Of a DNA stretch of 64,000 bases, positions 1 through 8,929 are shown piece by piece. Origin of the DNA: Oscillospiraceae bacterium (lineage in GTDB: Bacteria > Bacillota > Clostridia > UMGS1840). Positions within the stretch are counted from its first letter, which is position 1; every line of letters starts with the position of its first letter. Under the pieces are notes generated by a model, which saw nothing but the letters and a program-made list of their open reading frames with translations, searched no databases and was not told the DNA's origin. The DNA is taken from positions 67,054 to 131,053 of the forward strand of contig SVKD01000004.1 in NCBI GenBank assembly GCA_015068645.1, written 5' to 3'. A program made the position numbers and the translations under genes.

Positions 1-726
1 TTCAATTTGTGCAGAAACGGGAATAACGCTTGCATTTTCTTTTTTGGCAAGTTCGGTTAAGAGTTTAAAGTATTCATTATTTTCGCCACCGTTTTTCAAA
101 TCTTCTTCGGAAAGGTTAGCAGCGTAGATCACGGGCTTTAAAGTTAAGAGAGATAAATCCTTTAAGAGTTCTTTATCCTCATCGGATAAACCAACTTCAC
201 GGGCGGTTTTGCCTTGTTCCATTTCGGATTTTAAATGTTTTAACAAATCCAACTCTGCCTGATATTTTTTGTCACCTTTTAACATTTTTGTGGTACGGTC
301 AATTCTTCTTTCAATGGAATCTAAATCGGAAAAAATCAGTTCCATATTGATGATTTCAATATCACGGGCAGGATCCACAGAACCTTCCACGTGTACGATG
401 TTGGTGTTTTCAAAACATCTTACCACATGAATCACTGCGTCCACTTCACGGATGTGGGATAAGAATTTGTTTCCTAACCCTTCGCCTTTGCTGGCACCTT
501 TTACCAAGCCTGCAATATCCACAAATTCAATAATGGCAGGAACGGTCTTTTTGGAGTTATACATTTTGGTTAACACATCCAGACGAGGGTCGGGAACGGT
601 TACGATACCCACATTGGGTTCAATGGTACAGAAGGGGTAGTTCTGTGCTTCTGCACCTGCTTTAGTGATTGCGTTAAATAAGGTGGATTTTCCCACGTTG
701 GGAAGTCCTACGATTCCGAGCTTCAT
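1..726 (-). CDS. ychF: YchF/OLA1-family ribosome-associated NTPase (5' part, cut by window edge)
   Basis: The visible 242 residues are the N-terminal two thirds of a protein that is normally about 365 residues; the C-terminal TGS domain lies outside. A G1 P-loop GLPNVGKST at residues 7-15 is followed by a DIAGLVKGAS switch-II segment. Where ordinary GTPases have NKxD there is NLSE, the YchF variant known to favour ATP over GTP. Family members bind ribosomes and are linked to translation and oxidative-stress control. The ATG is preceded by an AAAGGAAA ribosome site. It begins 18 bases after parC ends on the same strand, so it probably shares that transcript. Family assignment is secure. Confidence 0.95.
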   Translation of the reverse strand, partial: MKLGIVGLPNVGKSTLFNAITKAGAEAQNYPFCTIEPNVGIVTVPDPRLDVLTKMYNSKKTVPAIIEFVDIAGLVKGASKGEGLGNKFLSHIREVDAVIHVVRCFENTNIVHVEGSVDPARDIEIINMELIFSDLDSIERRIDRTTKMLKGDKKYQAELDLLKHLKSEMEQGKTAREVGLSDEDKELLKDLSLLTLKPVIYAANLSEEDLKNGGENNEYFKLLTELAKKENASVIPVSAQIE

Positions 727-744
727 AGTTTTATTTCCTTTTCT

Positions 745-2916
745 CTAAAATAATTTCAACTGTTTAAATCCTTTGTCTTCCATTCGCATAGAGCAACCGC
801 TTAGCGGAATGGTTCTGCCAAAGTAATATTCAGGTTCTTTAATGCGGGTTTCAGATAACAAAGCCGCTTTTTTGATTTTGGCGTTTTTCAATCTCATGGT
901 CTGCACCCCGATGGTATCACGGGTGGTTTTTAAGTTGATTAAAGAAGTATTTATCACCAACGCTTTATCCATATTGGAGAAGAGCGCCAAATCGGTATCT
1001 TCTTGAAGTTTAAAGATACGAACCACGGGAGATGCATTGGAAAACGCTTTGATCAGACGCTTTCTGTTAGTCTTGGTTTGATAAGCGGATACAGGTACCT
1101 TAGCGGTTTTACCATTTTCAAACACGAATAGGAAGAAGCCTTTGTAGTCACCTGTGGTGAATAACTGAACGGGTAATTCATCAGGTTCCATTTCGAGTAA
1201 AGAGGGGAGATAATCCCCGAAGTTAGATAATTTGGTATCGGGAATTTCGTGGATTTTCAGTTTGTATGCATTAAACTTGTTGGTAAATACCAGAATCTCG
1301 CCTAGGTTGGTTTCATCGATTTCAATTTGCACTTTATCGCCGTCTTTTAACTTATGTTCACCGCCCGTTTTCAAGGAAGTCAAGCGAATTTTTTTAATGT
1401 AATGCTGTTTGGTGATAAAGAGTTTCAAATTGTAATCTTCAATTGCGGCATTGGCTTCGTAATGTTCCACATCACCTTCGGGAACAAAGGCAGTTTTTCT
1501 GTCAATACCGTATTTTTCTTTGATTTTCTCTAATTCGCCGATAATGATTTTTTTGATTTCTTCTTCGTGTTCAACGGCGAATTTTAAATCCTTGATTTCT
1601 TTTTTCAAATCATCCACATCGGCGATGCGGTTTAAGATATACTTTTTATTTAAGTTTCTTAATTTGATTTCTGCAATGAATTCTGCCTGCATTTCATCAA
1701 TTTGGAATCCTGCCATTAAGTTTGGCACAACCATACTGTCGTCTTCGGTGCCGCGGATAATGGCAATGGCTTTATCAAGGTCAAGAAGAATTTTCTTTAA
1801 CCCTTCCAAAAGATGCAGCTTATCGGATTTCTTTTTGATATTGTGGAGTAATCGGCGTCTTACACAGTTGATACGGAATTTTGACCACTCGCATATAATT
1901 CCGCCCACACCGTACACATCAGGTTCGTTGTTTACAATCAGGTTGAAGTTGCAGCCGAAGGTGTCCTGAAGAGGAGTCATTTTATATAACTTCAGCATCA
2001 GGGCATCCGGATCCACGCCACGTTTTAAATCAATGGCAATCTTTAGGCCTTTTAAGTCGGTTTCGTCACGGACATCCGCAATTTCTTTACTTAATTTTCC
2101 ACCCTTGATATTTTCCACGATTTTATCAATGATTGCTTCAATGGTGGTGGTGTAGGGGATTTCCTTGATTTCGATAACATTTTCTTTTTTGTTGTATTCG
2201 TAAGACCCACGGATTTTAAAGGAGCCACGTCCTGTTGCTAAGATTTCTTTCATGGCTTCAGGGTCACAGATGATGGTTCCGCCGGTGGGGAAATCAGGTG
2301 CGGTGATAATTTCATAAACATCCGCATCCTCGTCTTTTAAGTAGGCAATGGTAGCATCGCATACTTCTCTTAAATTGAAAGAGCAGATGTTGGAGGCCAT
2401 CCCAACTGCGATACCCTGATTAGCGCCTGTCAAAACAGTGGGGAAGGTAACGGGCAGAAGAACGGGTTCTTTCATGGTACCGTCGTAGTTATCCACAAAA
2501 TCTACCGTGTCGGAATCAATATCACGAAACAGTTCACTGCAGATGGGGTCTAATTTTACTTCGGTATAACGGGATGCAGCATACGCCATATCGCGGGAAT
2601 ATACTTTCCCGAAGTTACCCTTGGAGTCAACAAGGGGATGAAGCAGTGCTTCATTCCCACGGGTCAGACGTACCATCGTTTCATAAATGGCAGCGTCACC
2701 GTGAGGGTTTAACTGCATGGTTCTGCCCACAACATTGGCAGATTTAATTCGCTGGGAATTGATTAATCCCATTTTATACATGGTGTATAACAGCTTTCGG
2801 TGAGAAGGCTTAAAACCGTCTATTTCCGGAATGGCACGAGAAATGATAACGCTCATGGCATAGGGCATATAGTTGGTTCGTAAGGTCTCGGTAATGGGCT
2901 GTTCTCTATGATTCAA
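745..2916 (-). CDS. parC: DNA topoisomerase IV-like subunit A
   Basis: Type IIA topoisomerase breakage-reunion subunit that cuts and rejoins DNA to decatenate chromosomes or relax supercoils. The 723-residue protein has the CAP/winged-helix region, the RYTE catalytic tyrosine at Y117, and a short degenerate C-terminal beta-propeller. No GyrA box (QRRGGKG-like) is visible, which argues for ParC rather than GyrA. In the quinolone region the sequence is HGDAAIYE (72-79), so the position usually held by serine is Ala75. The start is TTG, chosen because AAGGAGTG lies just upstream and the protein begins at the conserved N-terminus. It follows parE by 68 bases and is followed by ychF. Confidence 0.9.
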   Translation of the reverse strand: MNHREQPITETLRTNYMPYAMSVIISRAIPEIDGFKPSHRKLLYTMYKMGLINSQRIKSANVVGRTMQLNPHGDAAIYETMVRLTRGNEALLHPLVDSKGNFGKVYSRDMAYAASRYTEVKLDPICSELFRDIDSDTVDFVDNYDGTMKEPVLLPVTFPTVLTGANQGIAVGMASNICSFNLREVCDATIAYLKDEDADVYEIITAPDFPTGGTIICDPEAMKEILATGRGSFKIRGSYEYNKKENVIEIKEIPYTTTIEAIIDKIVENIKGGKLSKEIADVRDETDLKGLKIAIDLKRGVDPDALMLKLYKMTPLQDTFGCNFNLIVNNEPDVYGVGGIICEWSKFRINCVRRRLLHNIKKKSDKLHLLEGLKKILLDLDKAIAIIRGTEDDSMVVPNLMAGFQIDEMQAEFIAEIKLRNLNKKYILNRIADVDDLKKEIKDLKFAVEHEEEIKKIIIGELEKIKEKYGIDRKTAFVPEGDVEHYEANAAIEDYNLKLFITKQHYIKKIRLTSLKTGGEHKLKDGDKVQIEIDETNLGEILVFTNKFNAYKLKIHEIPDTKLSNFGDYLPSLLEMEPDELPVQLFTTGDYKGFFLFVFENGKTAKVPVSAYQTKTNRKRLIKAFSNASPVVRIFKLQEDTDLALFSNMDKALVINTSLINLKTTRDTIGVQTMRLKNAKIKKAALLSETRIKEPEYYFGRTIPLSGCSMRMEDKGFKQLKLF

Positions 2917-2984
2917 AGGGGTTCACTCCTTCTTTTGATACTGAATAAATAAGAAAATAGTTAAAAACACAAATGCTAAAAGAA

Positions 2985-4964
2985 TTAACTGATATCTAAG
3001 AATTCGTAATATTCTTTGCCGTGCATCTGAATATAGTCTTTTCTGCCTTGCAGATTGTCGCCAAGCAGAAGCTCAAAGGTTTCTTTGGTTTCAATCATGC
3101 CTTCGGGCATTACCTTGATTAACCGACGGGTTTCGGGATTCATGGTGGTTTGCCACATCATTTCAGGTTCGTTTTCACCAAGCCCTTTGGAACGCTGCAG
3201 AGTGTATTTGCCGGAAAGGGAAGCGATATGGTCTGCCTTTTCTTTCTCATCATAAGCAAAGAAAGTTCCTTTTTCTTTGGAGTTGATTTCATATAAGGGA
3301 GACTCTGCAATATACACTTTTCCCTTTTCGATAAGGGTAGGTGTTAAAATATAAAGCATGGTCAGAACCAAAGTACGAATCTGGAATCCATCCACATCGG
3401 CATCGGTACAGATAACGATTTTGTCCCAACGAAGTTTTTCCAAATCAAATGCAGACATATCTTTCTGATTTTTTAATTTGATTTCCACGCCGCAACCAAG
3501 CACTCTCATTAAGTCGGTGATGATTTCGGAATTGAAAATTTTGTCGTAACCTGCTTTTAAGCAGTTTAAGATTTTACCACGGATGGGCATAATCGCCTGA
3601 AACTCTGCATCACGCCCTTGTTTACAGGACCCCAATGCAGAATCACCTTCCACGATGTATAACTCACGACGGGTGGCATCTTTGGTACGGCAATCCACAA
3701 ACTTCTGCACACGGTTTACCACGTCAACCGCTTGAGACAGTTTTTTCTTGATGTTGACTTTTGCTTTTTCCGCCTGCTCACGGCTACGTTTGTTGACTAA
3801 AATCTGTTCTGCGATTTTTTCGGCATCGGTTTTATTTTCAATGAAATAGATTTCCAATTGTTCTTTTAGGAAATCCTGCATTGCCTCCTGAATAAACTTG
3901 TTGGTAATTGCTTTTTTGGTCTGGTTTTCATAAGAGGTAATGGTGGAGAATGAGTTGGAAACTAAAATCAGACTGTCAAACACGTCATTATAGGTGATTT
4001 TAGCTTCGTTTGCTTTGTATTTATTGGTCTGCTTGATGTAGTTATCAATGGCATACACAAAAGCATTTTTAACTGCTTTTTCGGGAGAACCGCCATATTC
4101 CAAAAAGCTGGAGTTGTGGTAGTATTCAATGAGATTCACTTCGTTGTTAAAACAGAAAGCAAAATTCATTTTCACTTTGTATTCCGGCTTGTCCGAACGG
4201 TCACGTCCCATACGTTCTGCAGAAACGGTGCGTACCTGAGTGAGCGCTTTATCAGTGGTCAGCTCGTTTACATAGTCGGTGATACCGTCTTTATAGAGGA
4301 AGGTATATTCCTGGAATTTTCCGTTTTCCATTTCATCCTTTAAGATGAAAGTGATGCCGGAGTTTACCACCGCTTGTTTTTTTAAGGTGTTGATGTAGTA
4401 TTCCAAAGGCACATCAATATCGGTGAACACTTCCAAGTCAGGACGCCATTTGATAACGGTACCTGTTTTCTTTTCCAAAGTGGGTTCTTTCTTTAAACCA
4501 CCCACATTTTTTCCTTTTTCAAATTCCAAAGAGTAAAGGTATCCGTCACGGACAACTCTTACACTCATATATTCGGAAGCATACTGGGTTGCACAAGCGC
4601 CCAGACCGTTTAAGCCCAAGCTGTATTCATAGTTTTCGCCACCTTGATTGTTGTATTTCCCGCCTGCGTATAATTCGCAGAATACCAACTGCCAGTTGTA
4701 GGTATCTTCCTTGGAATTGTAATCCAAAGGAATTCCACGGCCGTAGTCCTTCACTTCCACAGACTGGTCACGGAAACGGGTAATTTCAATTTTCTTCCCG
4801 TAACCCTCTCTTGCCTCGTCAATGGAGTTGGATAATATTTCAAAAATAGAGTGTTGACAACCGGTAATCCCATCCGAACCAAAGATAACAGCAGGGCGAA
4901 GACGTACTCGTTCTTCGTCTTTTAATTTGGATATACTCTCGTTGCCGTAAATTTCTTCTGCCAC
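2985..4964 (-). CDS. parE: DNA topoisomerase IV-like subunit B (ATPase)
   Basis: ATPase partner of the downstream subunit A. The GHKL fold shows E42/N46/D50 in the first helix motif, DYGRGIP at 73-79 and GLNGLG at 117-122 for ATP binding. The TOPRIM metal site shows EGDSA with E439 and a DADVD motif near 520. At 659 residues it lacks the insert of proteobacterial GyrB. The start codon is GTG with AGAGGTGA in front. The pair is of a diverged clostridial type, so ParE/ParC is preferred over GyrB/GyrA mainly because the A subunit lacks a GyrA box; a main gyrase is probably elsewhere. Confidence 0.88.
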   Translation of the reverse strand: MAEEIYGNESISKLKDEERVRLRPAVIFGSDGITGCQHSIFEILSNSIDEAREGYGKKIEITRFRDQSVEVKDYGRGIPLDYNSKEDTYNWQLVFCELYAGGKYNNQGGENYEYSLGLNGLGACATQYASEYMSVRVVRDGYLYSLEFEKGKNVGGLKKEPTLEKKTGTVIKWRPDLEVFTDIDVPLEYYINTLKKQAVVNSGITFILKDEMENGKFQEYTFLYKDGITDYVNELTTDKALTQVRTVSAERMGRDRSDKPEYKVKMNFAFCFNNEVNLIEYYHNSSFLEYGGSPEKAVKNAFVYAIDNYIKQTNKYKANEAKITYNDVFDSLILVSNSFSTITSYENQTKKAITNKFIQEAMQDFLKEQLEIYFIENKTDAEKIAEQILVNKRSREQAEKAKVNIKKKLSQAVDVVNRVQKFVDCRTKDATRRELYIVEGDSALGSCKQGRDAEFQAIMPIRGKILNCLKAGYDKIFNSEIITDLMRVLGCGVEIKLKNQKDMSAFDLEKLRWDKIVICTDADVDGFQIRTLVLTMLYILTPTLIEKGKVYIAESPLYEINSKEKGTFFAYDEKEKADHIASLSGKYTLQRSKGLGENEPEMMWQTTMNPETRRLIKVMPEGMIETKETFELLLGDNLQGRKDYIQMHGKEYYEFLDIS

Positions 4965-4997
4965 TCAATTTCACCTCTTCACAAATTTTTACACTCT

Positions 4998-5026
4998 ATT
5001 ATATCATAGAAAAGAAAATAAAGCAA
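4998..5026 (-). promoter_or_regulatory. Sigma-A type promoter for parE-parC-ychF
   Basis: On the minus strand TTGCTT (5026-5021) and a perfect TATAAT (5003-4998) are separated by exactly 17 bases, about 35 bases upstream of the parE GTG. It lies back to back with the promoter for the stalk-domain gene. Confidence 0.75.
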
Positions 5027-5056
5027 GAATTATTTTGGTATTTTTTGAAAAAAGTA

Positions 5057-5085
5057 TAGACAATTATTATCGTATGTGTTATACT
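5057..5085 (+). promoter_or_regulatory. Sigma-A type promoter for the stalk-domain protein gene
   Basis: TAGACA (5057-5062) and TATACT (5080-5085) are spaced by 17 bases. The start codon at 5235 is about 145 bases further on, so the mRNA has a long AT-rich leader. No known riboswitch was recognised in that leader. Confidence 0.65.
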
Positions 5086-5234
5086 GTTTTTGTCACATAA
5101 TCTAAAATTGAATAGCGATTCTGATTTCATCAAAAATTGTAAATAATAAATCTGGTATTTTTATCTTTATTTTGGTAAAAATGCGAGCTTATTTTCGGTT
5201 GAAGTCACACATTTTTTATTTTAAGGAGGTTTCT

Positions 5235-6110
5235 ATGATGAAACGAATCACAGCATTGGTTTTGAGTATGCTACTTATACTCTCTATGTCGATCAGTTTG
5301 ACGGCGTCTGCAGACAGTGGTATTACTGTCAAACTTAATGGAAAAGCACTAGCTTTTGATGTTCAACCGCAAATCATCAACGGTAGAACAATGGTTCCCA
5401 TGAGAACAATTTTTGAAGAATTGGGAGCAACAGTAGAATGGGATCAAGAAACTCAGACAGTAACTTCTGCCAGAGACGATGTAACCGTGAAACTTACAAT
5501 CGGAATCCCAAATATTCGAATTAATCAGCAAAATCCAATTGAGTTAGATACAGCACCTTGTATTATCGATGGAAGAACTTTAGTTCCTGTTAGAGCTATT
5601 TCTGAAGCATTTCATATGAACGTTGAGTGGGATGGTTCGACCCAAACAGTTTTAATCACACTGCCCAACGTAAATATGACTGCTTACAATGAGTTGAAAG
5701 ATAATATTTTGAGTAAAGGTCGTATATCTTACGAGGATGACTGCTATTATGTTTTTTGTTATTCCGATGATAATCAATATTCCATATTGTTTACTTATGA
5801 CTATATCGAGGATCAAATTAGCTTGTTTTTTTTGTACGAAGGAGATTTTAAAGAAACGGCTATGATTACGATTTCTCCCGATAGCAACTCATCTCTATAT
5901 TATTCCCAAAGTTATTTTCAAGAAGGAGAGCAATACAAATTGTACGCTGAGTATCCGAAAGCGAATCAGCCTTATGTAGAGGGAATTAATACTTTTCCTG
6001 ATGAAAAGTACGTCAGATTGTTGAATGCCACTTTGAGATTGATGGATGTTCATATGCAGATTGAACTCGATATGTCTTTTGATGATTTTGGTTTATATTA
6101 TGTAAAATAA
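5235..6110 (+). CDS. Secreted protein with copper-amine-oxidase-N (stalk) domain and unknown C-terminal domain
   Basis: A signal peptide occupies residues 1-26 (MMKR, a long Leu/Ser-rich core, then TASADS). Residues about 28-135 form two repeats of the 'stalk' domain known from the N-terminus of copper amine oxidases and common in clostridial surface proteins, recognisable by IINGRTMVPMRTIFEELG and IIDGRTLVPVRAISEAF. The remaining 150 residues are acidic and Tyr/Phe-rich and match nothing I recognise. The ATG at 5235 was chosen over an in-frame upstream codon because AAGGAGGT sits just before it and the signal peptide begins there. The gene stands alone between its own promoter and a terminator. 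Stalk domains probably mediate cell-surface attachment; the exact role is unknown. Confidence 0.8.
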   Translation: MMKRITALVLSMLLILSMSISLTASADSGITVKLNGKALAFDVQPQIINGRTMVPMRTIFEELGATVEWDQETQTVTSARDDVTVKLTIGIPNIRINQQNPIELDTAPCIIDGRTLVPVRAISEAFHMNVEWDGSTQTVLITLPNVNMTAYNELKDNILSKGRISYEDDCYYVFCYSDDNQYSILFTYDYIEDQISLFFLYEGDFKETAMITISPDSNSSLYYSQSYFQEGEQYKLYAEYPKANQPYVEGINTFPDEKYVRLLNATLRLMDVHMQIELDMSFDDFGLYYVK

Positions 6111-6165
6111 TTTTCAATGTGGTTTTACAAATAAATAACCTCCGAGTTTTGTGAGGCAAAACCAA

Positions 6166-6195
6166 CCTCCCCTTACACAGGGGAGGCTTTTTTTT
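6166..6195 (+). terminator. Rho-independent terminator after the stalk-domain gene
   Basis: The stem CCTCCCC (6166-6172) pairs with GGGGAGG (6180-6186) around a 7-base loop and is followed by eight T residues. The flanking 6138-6165 segment contains further CCTCC and GTGAGG pieces, so the stem may belong to a larger dispersed repeat (see findings). Confidence 0.85.
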
Positions 6196-6219
6196 GTGCC
6201 ATTTTCCGCCCTTAAAACC

Positions 6220-6248
6220 TTGACAAAACATAGCATTTATGATAAAAT
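6220..6248 (+). promoter_or_regulatory. Sigma-A type promoter for the 6311 methyltransferase and probably the ECF genes
   Basis: A perfect TTGACA (6220-6225) is followed after 17 bases by TAAAAT (6243-6248), about 60 bases upstream of the ATG. It lies directly after the terminator of the previous gene. Confidence 0.75.
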
Positions 6249-6310
6249 TGATTAAAGTATGTCCATTTTTAGATTTTGATAGATTAAACACAGAAAAATG
6301 AGGATAAATT

Positions 6311-7186
6311 ATGTGGATTTCAGAGTATTGGGAAGATTTTGAATTATTGGAAGCTGATGACGGCTACAAGCTGGAAAGATGGAAGGACGTGAAGCTCCTT
6401 CGTCCCGACCCGCAGGTGGTTTGGAAACATGGTGAAATCGGAAAATATTCCCAAAATATTGACGCCAAATATTTTCGTAGCAAAAAAGGCGGCGGCGAAT
6501 GGAAATATTTTAAAAAACTGCCCGAACATTGGGAGATACTGTACCGTGATTTGAAATTCAAAGTACGTCCCACAGGATTTAAACATACAGGGTTGTTCCC
6601 CGAGCAGGCAGTCAACTGGGATTTTGCTCGTGATATGATTCGTGCATCCGGCAGGGAAATCAAGGTGTTAAACTTGTTTGCTTATACCGGCGGTGCCACC
6701 GTTGCCTGCTTAAAAGAGGGAGCAAGTGTGTGCCACTTGGATGCGGCAAAATCCATTGTCACCTGGGCAAAGGAAAATGTGGATTTAAATCACTTAAATC
6801 AAAACGGCAAAGTTCGTTTTATTGTGGACGATGCCTATAAATTCGTGGAAAGAGAAATCAAACGTGGTAATTCTTACGATGCCATCATTATGGACCCTCC
6901 GTCCTACGGCAGAGGCCCTAACGGGGAACTTTGGAAAATTGAAGATAAAATTTTTGAATTGGTGGAACTTGCATCTCGCATCTTAACTGAGAAACCGCTG
7001 TTCTTCATCATTAACAGTTACACCACCGGTCTTTCCAACACCGTTATGGAAAACATCTTAAATTTAACCGTTACCAAAAAATTCGGTGGGAAAGTAACCG
7101 CAGATGAAATTGGTTTTCAGGCAAAACATTCCGGTTTATACTTACCCTGTGGCTCCACTGCAAGATGGCAAGCAGATTCTTTTTAG
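6311..7186 (+). CDS. COG1092-type SAM-dependent methyltransferase (RlmI-like, lacking PUA domain)
   Basis: Rossmann-fold methyltransferase of 291 residues. The SAM motif VLNLFAYTGGATVACL lies near residues 119-134, and the catalytic-loop motif DPPSYGRGPNGE near 194-205, as in the RlmI/RlmK group that methylates 23S rRNA cytosine or guanine. Those enzymes are about 390 residues and begin with a PUA domain; this short clostridial form has instead a roughly 90-residue N-terminal region rich in Trp and Lys. The ATG follows GAGGA. An rRNA target is likely from the family but not shown by the sequence. Confidence 0.82.
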   Translation: MWISEYWEDFELLEADDGYKLERWKDVKLLRPDPQVVWKHGEIGKYSQNIDAKYFRSKKGGGEWKYFKKLPEHWEILYRDLKFKVRPTGFKHTGLFPEQAVNWDFARDMIRASGREIKVLNLFAYTGGATVACLKEGASVCHLDAAKSIVTWAKENVDLNHLNQNGKVRFIVDDAYKFVEREIKRGNSYDAIIMDPPSYGRGPNGELWKIEDKIFELVELASRILTEKPLFFIINSYTTGLSNTVMENILNLTVTKKFGGKVTADEIGFQAKHSGLYLPCGSTARWQADSF

Positions 7187-7231
7187 TATTTTAGTATTTT
7201 GGTATTTTCAGAAAAAAAGGAACCAAAGAGA

Positions 7232-8059
7232 ATGGATATTATTAATGCAGAGAACTTAACTTTTCGCTATGAAGAAAGCACGAAAATTGTTCTCAATAAC
7301 TTAAATCTTACAATCAAAAAAGGAAGTTTTACCGCACTTTTAGGACATAACGGCAGCGGGAAATCTTCCTTGGCAAAGCTTTTTAACGGCATTTTGCTTC
7401 CTGAAGGGGGAAGGGTGTATGTATCCGATATGGATACCCAAAACGAGGACCTTCTGTTAGAAATCCGTAAAAGTTGCGGACTGGTGTTTCAGAATCCTGA
7501 TAACCAGCTGGTTGCCTCCATCATTGAGGATGATGTTGCTTTTGCACCTGAAAATCTGGGAATTGCACCCGATGAAATCAGACAAAGAGTGGATGAAGCC
7601 TTAAAATGCGTTGGTATGTATGAATACCGCTTGTGGTCGCCTCATCATTTGTCAGGGGGACAGAAACAGAGAGTTGCCATTGCAGGGGTAGTTGCTATGC
7701 GTCCTTCTGTGATTGTGCTGGATGAACCTACTGCCATGCTTGATCCTAAGGGCAGACGGGAAGTGGTGGAAACCATTCAGCGTTTAAACCGTGAATACGG
7801 CATCACCGCCGTACTGATTACTCACAATATGGATGAAGCTGCATTAGCTGACCGTATCGTGGTGATGGAAGAAGGAAAAATCCTGTTAGACGGTACTCCA
7901 AAGGCAATTTTCTCTCAGTATGACATTTTAAAGCATACAGGCTTGGATGTTCCGCAGATTACCGCATTATCCCACGAACTGCATAAAGCAGGTGTTCCCA
8001 TTGACAGCTGTATTTTATCTGTGGACGAATTTGTGGAACAGATTACGAAAGTTTTATAA
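7232..8059 (+). CDS. ecfA1: Energy-coupling factor transporter ATPase A1
   Basis: ABC ATPase of an ECF vitamin/micronutrient importer. The 275-residue protein has Walker A GHNGSGKSS, Q-loop FQNPDNQ, signature LSGGQKQR and Walker B VIVLDEPTA, with the FQNPD(N)Q form typical of EcfA1. The ATG at 7232 is preferred to an upstream TTG because the protein then begins at the family N-terminus (MDIINAENLTFRY); the ribosome site is a modest AAAGG/AAAGAGA. It is followed 15 bases later by ecfA2, then ecfT, the standard core order. No substrate-binding S component is nearby, so the core presumably serves S components encoded elsewhere. Confidence 0.93.
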   Translation: MDIINAENLTFRYEESTKIVLNNLNLTIKKGSFTALLGHNGSGKSSLAKLFNGILLPEGGRVYVSDMDTQNEDLLLEIRKSCGLVFQNPDNQLVASIIEDDVAFAPENLGIAPDEIRQRVDEALKCVGMYEYRLWSPHHLSGGQKQRVAIAGVVAMRPSVIVLDEPTAMLDPKGRREVVETIQRLNREYGITAVLITHNMDEAALADRIVVMEEGKILLDGTPKAIFSQYDILKHTGLDVPQITALSHELHKAGVPIDSCILSVDEFVEQITKVL

Positions 8060-8074
8060 GAACGAGGAATCATT

Positions 8075-8929
8075 GTGAAATTAAAAGTTGAAAACTTATC
8101 TTATATATATTCGCCTGACACTCCCCACGAAAAGCATGCACTAAAAGATATTTCTTTTTCGGTGGAAAGCGGAGAATTTATTGGTCTGATCGGACATTCC
8201 GGCAGCGGTAAATCCACCTTGGTGCAACAGTTAAACGGTTTGGAAAAGCCAACTTCCGGTACCATTACTGTGGGAGACCGTGTGATAACCGGAAAAAATG
8301 CGGACACCAAAGGTCTTTGCTTTGAGGTGGGATTGGTATTTCAGTATCCCGAACAGCAGTTGTTTGCGGAAACCATCTATCAGGACATTGCATTTGGTCC
8401 TTCCAATATGGGATTATCCCAAAAAGAAATTGATATGCGTGTGCGCACCGCGATGGAGCTGGTAGGCTTGCCGTTGTCTATGGCGGAAAAATCGCCTTTT
8501 GCCGTTTCAGGCGGACAGAAACGTCGTGTGGCGATTGCAGGAGTTCTTGCCATGGAACCGGGGATTTTGATTCTGGACGAACCCACTGCAGGGCTTGACC
8601 CCAAAGGCAGAGACGAAATTTTAGACAGTATCCGAAAAATCCATAAGCATATGGGAATGACGGTAATTTTAGTGTCTCACAGTATGGAAGATGTTGCTAA
8701 ATATTGCGACAGACTTTTTGTGTTAAATGAAGGGGAGCTGATGCTTTCGGGAACATTGGCGGAAGTGTTTTCTCACGCAGGTGAACTAAAAAAAGTGGGA
8801 CTTTCGGTACCTCAGGTTACCGATATGGTGCAAAAACTCCGTGAAAAGGGAATCAATATTGCTGAAAACATTTTTACCGTGCAGGATGCAATCAAAGAAA
8901 TTTTAAAATTACGAGGCAAATCATGTTAA
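8075..8929 (+). CDS. ecfA2: Energy-coupling factor transporter ATPase A2
   Basis: Second ATPase of the ECF core, 284 residues. It shows Walker A GHSGSGKST, Q-loop FQYPEQQLF, signature VSGGQKRR and Walker B ILILDEPTAGLD. The Q-loop with Tyr and Glu is typical of EcfA2, which pairs with EcfA1 to form an asymmetric dimer bound to EcfT. The GTG start has ACGAGGAA 5-12 bases upstream. Its 3' end overlaps the ecfT start by 7 bases, implying translational coupling. Confidence 0.93.
   Translation: MKLKVENLSYIYSPDTPHEKHALKDISFSVESGEFIGLIGHSGSGKSTLVQQLNGLEKPTSGTITVGDRVITGKNADTKGLCFEVGLVFQYPEQQLFAETIYQDIAFGPSNMGLSQKEIDMRVRTAMELVGLPLSMAEKSPFAVSGGQKRRVAIAGVLAMEPGILILDEPTAGLDPKGRDEILDSIRKIHKHMGMTVILVSHSMEDVAKYCDRLFVLNEGELMLSGTLAEVFSHAGELKKVGLSVPQVTDMVQKLREKGINIAENIFTVQDAIKEILKLRGKSC

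Noticed and set aside
4965-5234. A small RNA or riboswitch in the long leader of the stalk gene
   Set aside because: The region is AT-rich with no stable stem or known motif; only the two promoters are supported.
6013-6291. A 92-codon open frame on the minus strand over the end of the stalk gene
   Set aside because: It reads through the terminator stem (giving KKPPLCKGR...), overlaps a real gene and a promoter, and has no ribosome site.
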